The notes: generated from the sequence alone by a model not told the origin. A stretch of 64,000 nucleotides of DNA from Bog-473 sp963821755 (GCA_963821755.1 CAWGEX010000005.1:558001-622000), one strand, 5' to 3'. Shown: positions 52,048 through 61,089, counted from the first letter of the stretch. Numbers and translations are program-made.

Positions 52048-53367
52048 TCATGGGAGTCCGTACGCATAAAGGTTGTGGTCGGTCGATCCCTCATAGACCA
52101 TACCGTTAGCGATAGCTGGCGATGATGAGTCTGCCAAACTACCTCCCGTTGTTGCTGTCCACAGCGGGTTGCAGGTCTGGTTGGGCGGCGCCGAACACCC
52201 GATGTTGCCTGCGGCGTCGAACGCGTAGAGGTTGTCGTTCTCTGTACCGACATAGACGACCCCGTTGGCGACCGCTGGAGCGTCGCCGAACGGAGTTGGG
52301 TTTCCGGCATAGTGGCCCTCCCACAGGGGGGAGCAGGCCTTGGGGGTGCCTGAGCAGTTCGTGTTCCCCGCCGCATCAAAAGCGACAAGGGCACCATCAG
52401 TGCTTTCATACACCACGCCGTTGGCGATCGCTGGCGGGGTGTCCACCCCAAAGGTTCCAGATGTCCACAGCGGCGAGCAGGCCTTGGGGGTGCCTGAGCA
52501 GTTCGTGTTCCCCGCCGCATCGAATGCGGACAGTTGACCGATGTCGTACTGGGCGCCGACGTAGACGACACCCTTGGCGACGGCGGGTGCGGGGGGAAAG
52601 CCCCCGGTTTGCACAGCGGCGGTCCATAGCGCAGCACCCGACGTAGCGTCGTACGCGCGAACGTCAGCCACCGGTATATGTCCATTTAGAGCGGAGAGAC
52701 CGACATAGACAACCCCGTTGGCGACCACTGGATCGGATAGGGTTCCGTTGGTGGCGGCGTCCCATAGCGTGGCGCCGGACGCCGCGTTGATTGCAGATAG
52801 TACGCCCCCTCCAGTGACGTAGACCACCCCGTTAGAGAGGGTCGGCGAGCCCCCACCTAGGCTAGAGGTCCACAGCGGCGAGCAGGTCTTGGGAGTGCCC
52901 GAGCAATTTGTCTTACCCGCGGCGTCGAACGCATAGAGAGTGCCGTTGCCGTCGCTCACGTAGACGACGCCGTTGGCTACAGCGGGGGAGGAATCAACGA
53001 TGTTGGTGGTGTTGGCAGTCCAAAGCAGCGTGCCGGATGAGGCGTTGAAAGCGTAAAACCTGTGGTCTTCCGACCCAATGTAGGCGACGCCGTTGGCTAT
53101 AGCCGGGGAAGAAAAAAAGATGGCAGCACCGGTAGGAGCGCTGAAGCGCTGAACCAAAGTTGAAACGTTGGCCGTCGAGATGACGCTCTCGGTATTGTTG
53201 AAGCGACTACCACCGGAGTCAAACCCGAACTGGACCCAGTCACACCCCGCTGCTCCTACGGTTAGCGTTGCAACCACCACGGTTAGCGAAAGGCGCCGAA
53301 GCATCCTCTGCCACCTGGGACGGCTGACACGTCGAGCGGACGAGCTTCCGCTGCGAAACTTGAACAT
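52048..53367 (-). CDS. PQQ-like beta-propeller lipoprotein with cysteine-bearing loops
   Basis: A 439-residue propeller. A lipobox (TVGAAGCDW) follows a basic N-terminus and hydrophobic stretch. About seven blades of the form SSPAVANGVVYVSDGNGTLYAF, ANGVVYVGLSALNG, AVAKGVVYVGAQ. Four blades carry an inserted loop TNCSGTP(K)(T/A)CSPLW or similar, with paired cysteines probably forming disulfides outside the cell. Two loops are encoded by an exact 47-bp DNA repeat (52331-52377 and 52475-52521). Not a dehydrogenase: no PQQ-binding Trp-docking catalytic residues assignable. Confidence 0.85.
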   Translation of the reverse strand: MFKFRSGSSSARRVSRPRWQRMLRRLSLTVVVATLTVGAAGCDWVQFGFDSGGSRFNNTESVISTANVSTLVQRFSAPTGAAIFFSSPAIANGVAYIGSEDHRFYAFNASSGTLLWTANTTNIVDSSPAVANGVVYVSDGNGTLYAFDAAGKTNCSGTPKTCSPLWTSSLGGGSPTLSNGVVYVTGGGVLSAINAASGATLWDAATNGTLSDPVVANGVVYVGLSALNGHIPVADVRAYDATSGAALWTAAVQTGGFPPAPAVAKGVVYVGAQYDIGQLSAFDAAGNTNCSGTPKACSPLWTSGTFGVDTPPAIANGVVYESTDGALVAFDAAGNTNCSGTPKACSPLWEGHYAGNPTPFGDAPAVANGVVYVGTENDNLYAFDAAGNIGCSAPPNQTCNPLWTATTGGSLADSSSPAIANGMVYEGSTDHNLYAYGLP

Positions 53368-53388
53368 CTCGCCCCCCCTCAGAATCTT

Positions 53389-53580
53389 CTATGTAGAAGG
53401 CGCTGCTCGGAGCGTAGAGCCAGTGGCATCCTCGGTCAATACCCATGCAGTGCGTCCCATGTCCCACGGGTTCGCGTAGACCATCCGCCAGCACCGGCCC
53501 TCCTGGGCGAAGAGCCCCGGTGCCACCTTGCCGACCGTGTTGCGGTGATCGACGCCGCCGTGGGTTGCGAACTCGGTCAT
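53389..53580 (-). CDS. Small ORF of the mosaic repeat family (R2)
   Basis: A 63-residue frame with MTEFATHGGVDHRNTVGKVAPGLF, then GRCWRMVYANPWDMGRT. Bases 53443-53536 are nearly identical to 51814-51906, where the same peptide is broken. This copy has an intact frame and may be the functional form or a remnant. No known domain. Upstream of the PQQ protein gene's start, same strand. Confidence 0.4.
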   Translation of the reverse strand: MTEFATHGGVDHRNTVGKVAPGLFAQEGRCWRMVYANPWDMGRTAWVLTEDATGSTLRAAPST

Positions 53581-53690
53581 GGCCCGACGGCAGGGTCTGC
53601 GCTGGCGATGATGGAGGCCGAGCTCCACCAGAGAGGAATCAAGTCTGCCGTCATTCATTTGATACCCGACAACACGGGGTCCGGCCCGTC

Positions 53691-53948
53691 TCAGTGCTTA
53701 AGAACGAAATCGGTCACCGCTTCATGGTCGACGAGAAAAGCCCCTAAGCCGACATCTATCAAAGCTTCGTTGAGCGCTTGGCGTGATCTGCACATGTCTG
53801 CACGCGCTGCGTCCGCTCGCGCCAGAGAAAACTCAGAGGGTTGTGTTTCGGCAACTCCCTCGGCGTGACCAAGAGCTTTGCAGGCAATACCCCAGGCAAG
53901 TGTGGCAATCATGGCTCGACCCACGGCCTCGTCCGAACCTGAGAACAC
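53691..53948 (-). CDS. Hypothetical small protein
   Basis: An 85-residue frame, MFSGSDEAVGRAMIATLAWG, then helical, Ala-rich sequence. No recognisable domain. Composition is plausible for coding but there is no ribosome-binding-site or homology support. The flanking 53581-54418 stretch otherwise holds only an inverted repeat at 54037-54064. Confidence 0.25.
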   Translation of the reverse strand: MFSGSDEAVGRAMIATLAWGIACKALGHAEGVAETQPSEFSLARADAARADMCRSRQALNEALIDVGLGAFLVDHEAVTDFVLKH

Positions 53949-54036
53949 ACTGGATGCTTACCAAACAACCGTTCACTTCTCACTAGAAAAGAAGTACCGC
54001 TGATTGTCCTATTGCCAGACCGCTATAGGTTGGCGC

Positions 54037-54064
54037 TAGCAAGGTTTCCTTGTTTCCCTTGCTA
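54037..54064. repeat. Inverted repeat, possible terminator or element end
   Basis: TAGCAAGG and CCTTGCTA, 8-bp perfect arms around a 12-base spacer, in a gene-poor stretch before the transposase remnant. Confidence 0.4.
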
Positions 54065-54418
54065 CAAGCCTCGCTTCGTGGTCGCCTGGGGCATGCGGCC
54101 CGAAGTAGAGGTCAGTAGGTCGTAGAACCTCATCGGTGGGTGGCGGGGATCACCCTGGCTCCCCGAAGCCCCCCGCCGGAGAATGGCGGACTCGCGTCTC
54201 CGAACGAACGGGAGGCCAGAGTGAATCCCCGGGTGGATCGTAGAGAATCCTCCGTCCGCGCGCTGTCCGCGTTCATGAACTGTCCGCGCGGCGCAGGCCG
54301 AATACTGAGCCCTCGAGGGTCCACCCCCTGGGCACGAGCCAAATGTACAATTTTTGCGGTGACCATTTTCGGGCGTCATCAGCCTCCGCCGCAGCCCAAA
54401 AGTGTCGTTGAGTTGCTC

Positions 54419-55238
54419 ATGACAGGGTCAAAGCCGAGCACTGCGACTAGCGCGCGCTGGCCAAGACCGGATGCAATGCTAGGGAGATACCTGGACGCAC
54501 AAAGGACGCGAGAAACACAAGCTGCACTGGCTGATCGACTCGCAGGTGAATATCCGCGAGCGCTTGAAGGCGCTAGCCGTCATGAGCGACATTCAGCGGC
54601 CGTAATGGTGGCTGAAGCCTACGACGAGGCTCGCTCCATGACTGCAATCGAACTGGACTTAATGGTCGCCGCAAAGGTCATTCGAATCTCCGACTGCACG
54701 GAATGTGAATTGGACATTCACGATTCCAACGAGGTTTATGTTCAAGCTGCTGCGCACTGGCGCGATGTCGCCGAGAAGTCCCAGATCCAGCCCCTCAACC
54801 AGTTCCAGCCGGTTCTGCCCCCGAGCACCCCCGAGCGACACAGCCCCGACTACGTCCGCCCCGGCACGACTTCCTTGTTAGCCGAATTCGACGTGGCAAG
54901 AGGCAAGGTGATCGGATCCCTCCGTCACCGCAGGCGGGCCCAAGAGTTCAAGGAGTTCTTGGTCGAGATCGATACCGAGGTCCCCGCCGACCTCGACGTG
55001 CACCTGATCTTGGACAATTACGCCACGCACAAGAGCCCCGGAGATCCGCCGCTGGCTATTGCGTCACCCGCGCTTTCACCTGCACTTAATGCCGACCTCG
55101 GACTCGTGGCTCAGCATGGTGGAGCGGTGGTTCGCCGACATCGCCACTAAGAAGATCAAGCGCAGGAATGACGCTCCTCATCCCCACCTCTGGGTGAAGA
55201 CCGCCGACCAGGTCCTCGCTGCACTCGCTCGGTACTGA
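54419..55238 (+). pseudogene. IS630-family transposase remnant fused to an unrelated N-terminus, frameshifted
   Basis: The C-terminal half carries IS630-type DDE features: EKSQIQPLNQFQPVLP, RPGTTSLLAEFDVARGKVIG, VPADLDVHLILDNYATHKSP, then after a frameshift near 55032-55040 RRWLLRHPRFHLHLMPTSDSW, VERWFADIATKKIKR and a closing KTADQVLAALARY. Segments between KKIKR and the end are deleted relative to the family. The N-terminal ~115 residues (from MTGSKPSTATSARWPRPD) are not transposase and have no recognised domain. The element is dead; no terminal repeats found. Confidence 0.7.
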
Positions 55239-55534
55239 GAAGTTCCTACGGCTTTCCGGCCAAGGGACTGAGACGGCAGCCGCGGCTCGAGCTGTCTGCG
55301 CAACGTGCAAAGTCCAGCCGGAGTGCTCGACTACGCCCGGGCCGACAGCGACACGGCGGGCTTTTGGGCGGCACGTCAGAGCGAGAGCGGCGACACCATG
55401 GCCAGGTGGCGTGACTAGAACGTGACTACAAATCCCGGCCTAACCTGAGTAGGCATGATGAGCGGTGGGAACATACACGCAGGTCATGGCGTATATCGGT
55501 GAGCGACGGTCAACCATGAAAAGCATAAGACCGC
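55239..55534. other. Gene-poor stretch before the second att copy
   Basis: No supported gene or RNA. Short frames only. Normally an integrase gene would be expected near such a junction, but none is visible. Confidence 0.4.
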
Positions 55535-55576
55535 ACTTTTAATCCTAAGGTGCCGGGATCGAGACCCGGGCGGCCC
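55535..55576 (+). repeat. Second att copy: 42-bp exact tRNA-Lys 3' fragment
   Basis: Identical to 46056-46097, then GCCA instead of ACCA. Not a functional tRNA because the 5' half is absent. Marks the junction of two tandem islands. Confidence 0.85.
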
Positions 55577-55806
55577 GCCAGACTCGCTGGTAGCAGTTGG
55601 TTTCTTGGTGCAGTGGCGGGACTCATTTTTCGCCACGGGCGCGATCGGGCGCGATTCAGGCTCATCCAGCGGCGATTCCTATTGCATTGCAATCACATCG
55701 AGCAAATCCGCAATGGTCCTGTCCCCCGCTTCGGTCGCGTGTTGGTAGCGCGCAACCATCTGCGGCGAACTCCATCCGCCTCTTCCAGGTAAAGCAACTC
55801 GCAGAA

Positions 55807-56142
55807 ATGTGGGTCCTCCCATGTCTGCCGGGTTTGACCGTAGTCACGTGGCGATCTCCGATTGAAGACCCGATCAGGGAGTGGGGACAGCTCCTGGCCT
55901 ATCTCCCAGAGATCAAGAAGAAACTCGCCGTTGACGACCGTCCAGATGTGATCTTCCTACCAGCGCCACGACTCGGAGCCGACAACCTCTACGACGCTGA
56001 CGAGACCGTCGGGATCGAGGCGCGCCGACGCGGAGATTCCCATGCTCAAGCAAGGTCGATGGCGCTGCGAGAAGTTCGCGATTGGCTTGATCTCAACGGA
56101 TATGACCCTGAATCCTTCGACGAGACTCTTGCGTTGCCTTGA
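55807..56142 (+). CDS. Hypothetical protein
   Basis: A 111-residue soluble protein, MWVLPCLPGLTVVTWRSP, then EWGQLLAYLPEIKKKL and SMALREVRDWLDLNGYDPESF. Charged composition and length suggest real coding, but no domain is recognised. First gene right of the second att copy. The gap 55577-55806 shows nothing else. Confidence 0.4.
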   Translation: MWVLPCLPGLTVVTWRSPIEDPIREWGQLLAYLPEIKKKLAVDDRPDVIFLPAPRLGADNLYDADETVGIEARRRGDSHAQARSMALREVRDWLDLNGYDPESFDETLALP

Positions 56143-56217
56143 TGAGCGTTGGCCATGCTTTAGATGCGCCCAAGTCCGGCGAAGTGGGACACCCCAGTTG
56201 TGAGCCCCTGTGACGGG

Positions 56218-57159
56218 TCAGACGCCAACGGCGTGGCGCCCGCCTTCGAGCCAGATTCGTAATGCCGGATCGAGAGCGGACGCCGCTGTCTCATAGAGCG
56301 CAAGATCGTCGAGGGTCAACACGCCGCGCCATCGACCACTGTCGCCCTTGTAGAAAAAGCTGTCTGCACCACCCTTCCACGTCGTCGTCATTGGGTCTTC
56401 GGTGCCACGTGCTTCATTACGCATGGCTTCGAGTCCGACTGTTGCGACCAAAGCAGGCCAGGAATCCTCACGGACATCGATGTCGCAGAATTGGGCGATC
56501 CGCCGTATCTCTGACTCGGGGTCGGCTTTGAGATCACCGAAGTGGACGAACAAGACATTACGAAGCGCCCGGACCTCCCACCAGGTCGACAGGTGGTGGT
56601 GATGCGACCAATACGGCCAGCCATCGGACTCCCACTCGAACCATCCTTCGCTGACCCACCGCGGCCACAACTCGCCCGGCGTTGACGGGCAGCGCGGGAA
56701 CTCCGGTCCTGGACGATCGGAGTCGTTGAACAGCTGGAATATCCGGTCGGTGTAGGACGAATAGTGATTGAACAACGACATAAAGACGTCGCGGGTGTCG
56801 CGGCCAACGACGATGTACTTCGCCTGTGGAAAGAACCGCAGACCATCGGCGGCAAGATGGCTCTTCATAAACCTGCGATGACGCTGCGCTTCAAGACGGT
56901 CGAGGATCGGTTGCACCGGTCCAACGAATCGCGCATCGATCCACGGCGAGATTTCGGACAGTCTCGCACGCAAAGGACCCGGCCCGAGGATCAGAGCGGC
57001 GAGGATACGTTGCGTCCATGTCGTGCCGGCCTTGTACGCCGTCGTAACGAAGATGTCATCGTCCCGTGGTACGAACTGGTCCCAACGTGTGCTGTCGAGG
57101 TGGTGGTTGCGGTACTCCCGGGTCCGCTCGGGTGGTTCCAGCCTCATGGCGACAATCAT
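56218..57159 (-). CDS. Sulfotransferase (PAPS-dependent)
   Basis: A 313-residue cytosolic sulfotransferase: 5'-PAPS loop YKAGTTWTQ near residue 44, 3'-phosphate motif VVGRDTRDVFMSLFNHY around residues 118-134, LFVHFGDLKADPESEIRRIAQF and a C-terminal KGDSGRWRGVLTLDDLALYE (dimer/PAPS-binding end). It transfers sulfate from PAPS to a small hydroxyl or amine acceptor. Start ATG 57159 (or 57147) avoids a long low-quality N-terminal extension. The second island's first recognisable enzyme; divergent from a VOC gene across ~315 bases with no gene. Confidence 0.85.
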   Translation of the reverse strand: MIVAMRLEPPERTREYRNHHLDSTRWDQFVPRDDDIFVTTAYKAGTTWTQRILAALILGPGPLRARLSEISPWIDARFVGPVQPILDRLEAQRHRRFMKSHLAADGLRFFPQAKYIVVGRDTRDVFMSLFNHYSSYTDRIFQLFNDSDRPGPEFPRCPSTPGELWPRWVSEGWFEWESDGWPYWSHHHHLSTWWEVRALRNVLFVHFGDLKADPESEIRRIAQFCDIDVREDSWPALVATVGLEAMRNEARGTEDPMTTTWKGGADSFFYKGDSGRWRGVLTLDDLALYETAASALDPALRIWLEGGRHAVGV

Positions 57160-57474
57160 GCCACCGTGCCACCGGACGTCTGACGACGTGGCGTCCGACG
57201 GCACCCCGTGAACGTCGGTACGCACAGCCGGAGCGTCTCGGTCATGACCTGATCTACGGAGGAGGGACACCACCGCTCTAGAGGTTCTGCGGTTTCACAC
57301 AGCCGGCGATCTGGGTCACTCCGGCTGCCTTCGGACGATCCCTTGCAGGACGCAGCCGGATATGCCACAGCGATCCGATACTGGAATGGTCGCGGTTAGG
57401 GCCGAGACAATCGCCACAGAGAGCCGCGGCATATGATCAGTAGGAGTGCCGGGCAAAAGGCAGGGAGGGTCCCG
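57160..57474. other. Divergent promoter region
   Basis: Non-coding stretch between the sulfotransferase and VOC genes. No palindrome or PHO-like repeat stands out. Confidence 0.35.
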
Positions 57475-57894
57475 ATGGCTGTTCCGAAGCTCCAGGTGAC
57501 GGGCATCAACCACGTGGTGCTTCACGTCACCGATATGGAGCGATCGAAGAGCTTCTATATGGACATACTTGGCTTCGAGGACCGCAACATCTCCGGCGGC
57601 CCGCCCAACATGAAGGCCAGCTTCCTGCAATGTGGCGTGCAGGGCCTTGACCTGTTCGAGGTCTCCGGTGATGCCCACGGCGGGCAGGAGATGAACCACA
57701 TGGCGCTGAACGTGACGGCCGATGACCTCGACCAGCTCGTTAGCCGCCTCTCCGAGGCTGGTGTCGATGCGTCCGAGCGCACCCCGCGCAACTCCGTGTT
57801 CATCTCCGACCCGGACGGCCACCGCCTTGAGATGTTGCCTCACACCGCCAGCGAGCGGGCCCGCGAGCGCCAAGGGATCGGTGCCACCACGTAG
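57475..57894 (+). CDS. VOC-family (glyoxalase/dioxygenase fold) protein
   Basis: A 139-residue single VOC module pair: INHVVLHVTDMERSKSFYMDILGF at the N-terminus with metal-ligand His13, MNHMALNVTADDLDQL starting the second beta-alpha unit, and FISDPDGHRLEML supplying the closing Glu. Such proteins are glyoxalases, ring-cleavage dioxygenases, or drug-binding resistance proteins. ATG 57475 follows GGGAGGG. Followed after 145 bases by an OsmC gene, both possibly detoxifying. Confidence 0.88.
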   Translation: MAVPKLQVTGINHVVLHVTDMERSKSFYMDILGFEDRNISGGPPNMKASFLQCGVQGLDLFEVSGDAHGGQEMNHMALNVTADDLDQLVSRLSEAGVDASERTPRNSVFISDPDGHRLEMLPHTASERARERQGIGATT

Positions 57895-58039
57895 CTGCCT
57901 CAAACCGAGCTCGTGTGATCTCCTACAACCGGCAATGTACTGGGACACCCTCGGCCCTGCTCGGCGTTGACACATCTAATCCCCTCCTTCGGAGACGTGG
58001 ATCACCGGAACGGTAAGTTGGCGGGCCAAGGAGGCTCAC

Positions 58040-58546
58040 GTGGATACTCAGGAACTGAAGGAAATCCAGACTCCGCTGAAGGCTCGCTATCGCGAAGACC
58101 CGAACGCGGCGATGATCACACTAGAGGCAGAAGGCCGTCTTGGGAGTGAAGAGGTGAGCTGTTCTGTAGCGACTGGTCGAGCAATGGTTGAGGCCGGACT
58201 TCACCCGGCCTCGGGGGGCGACGGCAGCTTCGCGTGTTCTGGAGACATGTTGCTCCAGGCACTGGTGGCTTGTGCTGGCGTGACGCTTCGTTCCGTCGCA
58301 ACCAACTGGGGCCTGGAGGTCGAAGGCCTCGTGCGAGCGGAAGGGGATCTCGACTTCCGTGGAACGTTGGGTGTCGATCGAGGTGCTCCGATTGGGTTCA
58401 CGGCCATCAGGCTGGTGTTTGACCTCACGGCCTCGGTGCCGGAGGAAGAACTCAACTCCCTTATCCAAACGACGGAGCGATACTGCGTCGTTCTACAAAC
58501 TTTGACCCGATCACCGGTGATTGAGGTCACCTCCAAGGTTCGGTAG
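58040..58546 (+). CDS. OsmC-family peroxiredoxin-like protein
   Basis: A 168-residue OsmC fold: swapped N-terminal strands, first redox Cys in VACAGVTLRS near residue 78 and second Cys in ERYCVVLQTL near residue 149, the two-cysteine spacing of OsmC/Ohr enzymes that reduce organic hydroperoxides. GTG 58040 has CCAAGGAGG upstream. An island gene with likely oxidative-stress function. The following TetR gene is convergent. Confidence 0.88.
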   Translation: MDTQELKEIQTPLKARYREDPNAAMITLEAEGRLGSEEVSCSVATGRAMVEAGLHPASGGDGSFACSGDMLLQALVACAGVTLRSVATNWGLEVEGLVRAEGDLDFRGTLGVDRGAPIGFTAIRLVFDLTASVPEEELNSLIQTTERYCVVLQTLTRSPVIEVTSKVR

Positions 58547-58689
58547 AAGGGAGCCTTGATGTGGTCAGCCCAGCGTTTATCGGGCGGCCCCCGTCACGTC
58601 AGAGTGTCCGACCGTGCCGGCGAATGGGGACACCGTGCCTTGCTCGGTATCGGCACTATGCGCTGTGGACGGACTCGGAGAAGCCGGTG

Positions 58690-59355
58690 TCAGGAGGCCC
58701 CAACCTCGTCATCGGACGGGAGTAGTTGGGCGTCCATCGTTGCGGTGAGCCAAGCCTGAAACCTCCTCTCGGTCCACGAGCGTTCGACGACTAACCGGTG
58801 ATAGAGGCTGGCGTCGATGAGGACCCAGACAAGGTCTGCCGCGGCCTCCCGGGTGAGACCTTCCCGAAGCGGCCCCTTGGCGCTGAGTATCCCGACGAAG
58901 CCCTTGGCGCCGCCGAAGCGCTCCTGTTGGATTTGAGTCCATTGCGTCCGTACGCGAGGGTCGACCCCAGCCGCACACCGAAAGGCCTCGTAAATAACAG
59001 CAACCCGGCTGCTCACGCCGGTCACCATGGCTGCGTAGCCGGCGACGGCCTTTCTGGGATCGCGCTCGGCTCGAACAGCGAGGGCTTCCGGTCGCTGGGG
59101 GAGCGGGATCGGCTCGTCGTCGCCGACCGTGGCGACGTCGAAGGCGGCCCGGAGCAGCGACAGCTTGCCCCCGACCGAGTTGAACACGGTGGCCCGACTT
59201 ACGCCGGCGGCATCGGCGATGGCTTGAACCGACGTGCCGAGATAGCCCTGCTCGACGAAGAGGTCGCCCGCCGCCTCGATGACGGCGGCGCGCGTGCCAC
59301 GGGCTTTTGCTCTTCTGGCCGGCCATTCGGGTCCCGCGTTGACCTCCGAGGTCAT
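58690..59355 (-). CDS. TetR-family transcriptional regulator
   Basis: A 221-residue TetR protein: RAAVIEAAGDLFVEQGYLG, SVQAIADAAGVSRATVFNSVGGK is its helix-turn-helix (about residues 25-65). The C-terminal domain is ligand-binding. The ATG at 59355 lies within a perfect 19-bp palindrome, so it should repress its own transcription and that of the divergent methyltransferase. Confidence 0.92.
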   Translation of the reverse strand: MTSEVNAGPEWPARRAKARGTRAAVIEAAGDLFVEQGYLGTSVQAIADAAGVSRATVFNSVGGKLSLLRAAFDVATVGDDEPIPLPQRPEALAVRAERDPRKAVAGYAAMVTGVSSRVAVIYEAFRCAAGVDPRVRTQWTQIQQERFGGAKGFVGILSAKGPLREGLTREAAADLVWVLIDASLYHRLVVERSWTERRFQAWLTATMDAQLLPSDDEVGAS

Positions 59356-59372
59356 TAGACTTATAGTCTAAT
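59354..59372. promoter_or_regulatory. Perfect palindromic TetR operator
   Basis: ATTAGACTTATAGTCTAAT: 8-bp arms around TAT, typical of TetR-family dimers, overlapping the TetR start codon and about 70 bases upstream of the methyltransferase start. Confidence 0.85.
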
Positions 59373-59443
59373 CATCTGCGAAGCCGATCAGCGCGATCGC
59401 CGAGGAGAACCCAAGGCCCGCACCGACGAACAGGAGGGCGGCC

Positions 59444-60625
59444 ATGACCGATCAGGCAATTTCGACGGGACTAGACGACGGTCGACGCGCCCGGCGGTCA
59501 GCGAAGCATCGGGTGCCGCCGCGATTCGCGATCCGCATGTCGATGTGGCTCCGGCGGTCGCTCTTGCGTGCCGCCGACCGGGTGCTCCCGGCGCAGGTGG
59601 CCCTGCTCGAGCACGTCCATCAGTTCGTCGGTACCTACCTCCTGTCCGCCTTCGCCGAACTCGGCATCGCCGACCACTTGGCAGCTGGCCCGAACACGGC
59701 CGACGAATTGGCCGCCTTGGTGCACTGCGACGCCGATGCCCTCCACCGCGCCCTGCGGGCTGCGGCAGCCTGCAACTTGGTGCGACTCGACAAGAGGGGT
59801 CGCTTCCACACCACCCGACTTATGAAGCCGATGCGCTCCATCGATCCGGGCGCAACCGCCGACTGGTGCCGCTACATCGGCTCGCCTTCGCTCCAGGTTG
59901 CCTGGGCCGACCTGGCCGAGACGATCCGAAGCGGTCAGAACGGGTTTCACCGCATCAACGGGATGTCCACCTTCGAGTGGTTCGACGTCCATCCCGATGA
60001 GGGCCGCCGGTTCGCGTCCGGCCTGGGTGGGCTCACCCGTGCCGAGACCCAGATGATCATCGCCGCCTACCCGTTCCCCGAGACCGGTACCGTCTGCGAT
60101 GTCGCCGGGGGTGCCGGCGTCCTGCTCGGAGAGATCCTCAGATCCCACCCCGGGCTTCGTGGTGTCCTGGTCGAAGCACCCCTTGTGCTCGCTGAGGCGG
60201 CCACCTACCTGGCATCCATCGGCCTCGCCGACCGGGTCCAACTCGTCGAGGGCGACCTCTTCGGAGAGATCGATGCGACGGCGGACATCTATCTCCTCAA
60301 ATGGATTCTCCACGATTGGGATGACGCGACCTGCGAGAGGATCGTCAAGAACGTGGTGTCGTCGATGCCTGCCAGCGCCCGCCTCGTTGCCATCGAAGGC
60401 AATCAGGATCGCAACGAGGTCCACCCGCGCTTCTCCATGATCGACTTGCAGATGCTGACTATGAGCGAAGGCGAGAAGGAGCGCTCAGGTGGCGAAATAG
60501 AGCAGATCCTCACCAATGGAGGGGCGCACCCCATTGGCACGCGCAGAACAGCGACCGACTTGCTGCTCGTTGAAGCGGACATTCCCGACCCTGTTCAGAC
60601 TCGACCACACGGGGTTGTCGTCTGA
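59444..60625 (+). CDS. O-methyltransferase (family 2, SAM-dependent)
   Basis: A 393-residue methyltransferase. N-terminal winged-helix dimerisation domain (LLSAFAELGIADHLAAGP), then the Rossmann domain with SAM motif DVAGGAG near residue 220, VEGDLF and LLKWILHDWDD (catalytic region) near residue 290. Plant-type O-methyltransferase family; methylates hydroxyls of aromatic or polyketide substrates. ATG follows AGGAGGG. Divergent from TetR; likely induced by its substrate. Last gene before the third att copy. Confidence 0.9.
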   Translation: MTDQAISTGLDDGRRARRSAKHRVPPRFAIRMSMWLRRSLLRAADRVLPAQVALLEHVHQFVGTYLLSAFAELGIADHLAAGPNTADELAALVHCDADALHRALRAAAACNLVRLDKRGRFHTTRLMKPMRSIDPGATADWCRYIGSPSLQVAWADLAETIRSGQNGFHRINGMSTFEWFDVHPDEGRRFASGLGGLTRAETQMIIAAYPFPETGTVCDVAGGAGVLLGEILRSHPGLRGVLVEAPLVLAEAATYLASIGLADRVQLVEGDLFGEIDATADIYLLKWILHDWDDATCERIVKNVVSSMPASARLVAIEGNQDRNEVHPRFSMIDLQMLTMSEGEKERSGGEIEQILTNGGAHPIGTRRTATDLLLVEADIPDPVQTRPHGVVV

Positions 60626-60865
60626 CGAGCGCTACCGCTCGCTATTGCCCGCGAATACCGGGTGGCCCGCCGCCATGAATCCCCTGCCCTCAAGGTGCCG
60701 TACGGGGGCGCTCAAGGCCCGGATCGATTCGACTGGATTGTGGGCGCGAAGCGGGCGCGAAGTCGGTGACAGCAATGAACTCCAAGCGACATTCGAGAAA
60801 ACGAGATCCGAAGAGTTCGAGCAACTATTCGCGTTGTTCCAGGTCAGGATCATCGCCATCATTAG
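60626..60865. other. Gene-poor stretch before the third att copy
   Basis: No recognisable gene. The long antisense frame across the att site only mirrors the tRNA fragment. Confidence 0.4.
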
Positions 60866-60923
60866 TCCTAAGGTGCCGGGATCGAGACCCGGGCGGCCCA
60901 CTAGGTCAGAGCAGATTTCTTGC
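60866..60923 (+). repeat. Third att copy: tRNA-Lys 3' fragment plus flank
   Basis: Bases 60866-60901 match 46064-46099 exactly. The match continues with one change, AGGTCAG, then AGATTTCTTGC to 60923. It shares flanking sequence with the intact tRNA, suggesting that this is the outer right boundary of the island array. The remaining 60924-61089 contains no assignable gene. Confidence 0.8.
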
Positions 60924-61089
60924 CCACACAATTGGGCGAACCTTGTCCGGCAGCGAATGATGGTGTCAGCCGGTTCGCTGTCATCCACAAGCGTAGACAG
61001 CACGGCACGTCTGAGGCATTCGTGTCCACGCCGTTGCGGTTGTTCGCTGAGTTGGTTGGGGATGAGGTGAAAGCGTGAAGCGGCGGCCA

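Noticed and set aside
48561..53536. Integron-like attC sites between cassettes
   Set aside because: The repeats lack attC core sites and hairpin symmetry, genes are on both strands, and there is no integron integrase. The coding-remnant explanation fits better.
54062..54379. 105-codon frame on the minus strand
   Set aside because: No domain, no ribosome-binding site, and antisense to a frame that is itself doubtful.
55510..55692. Small protein containing GRPGLDPGTLG (also in a frame at 60632-61090)
   Set aside because: This peptide is just the antisense translation of the tRNA-Lys 3' fragment.
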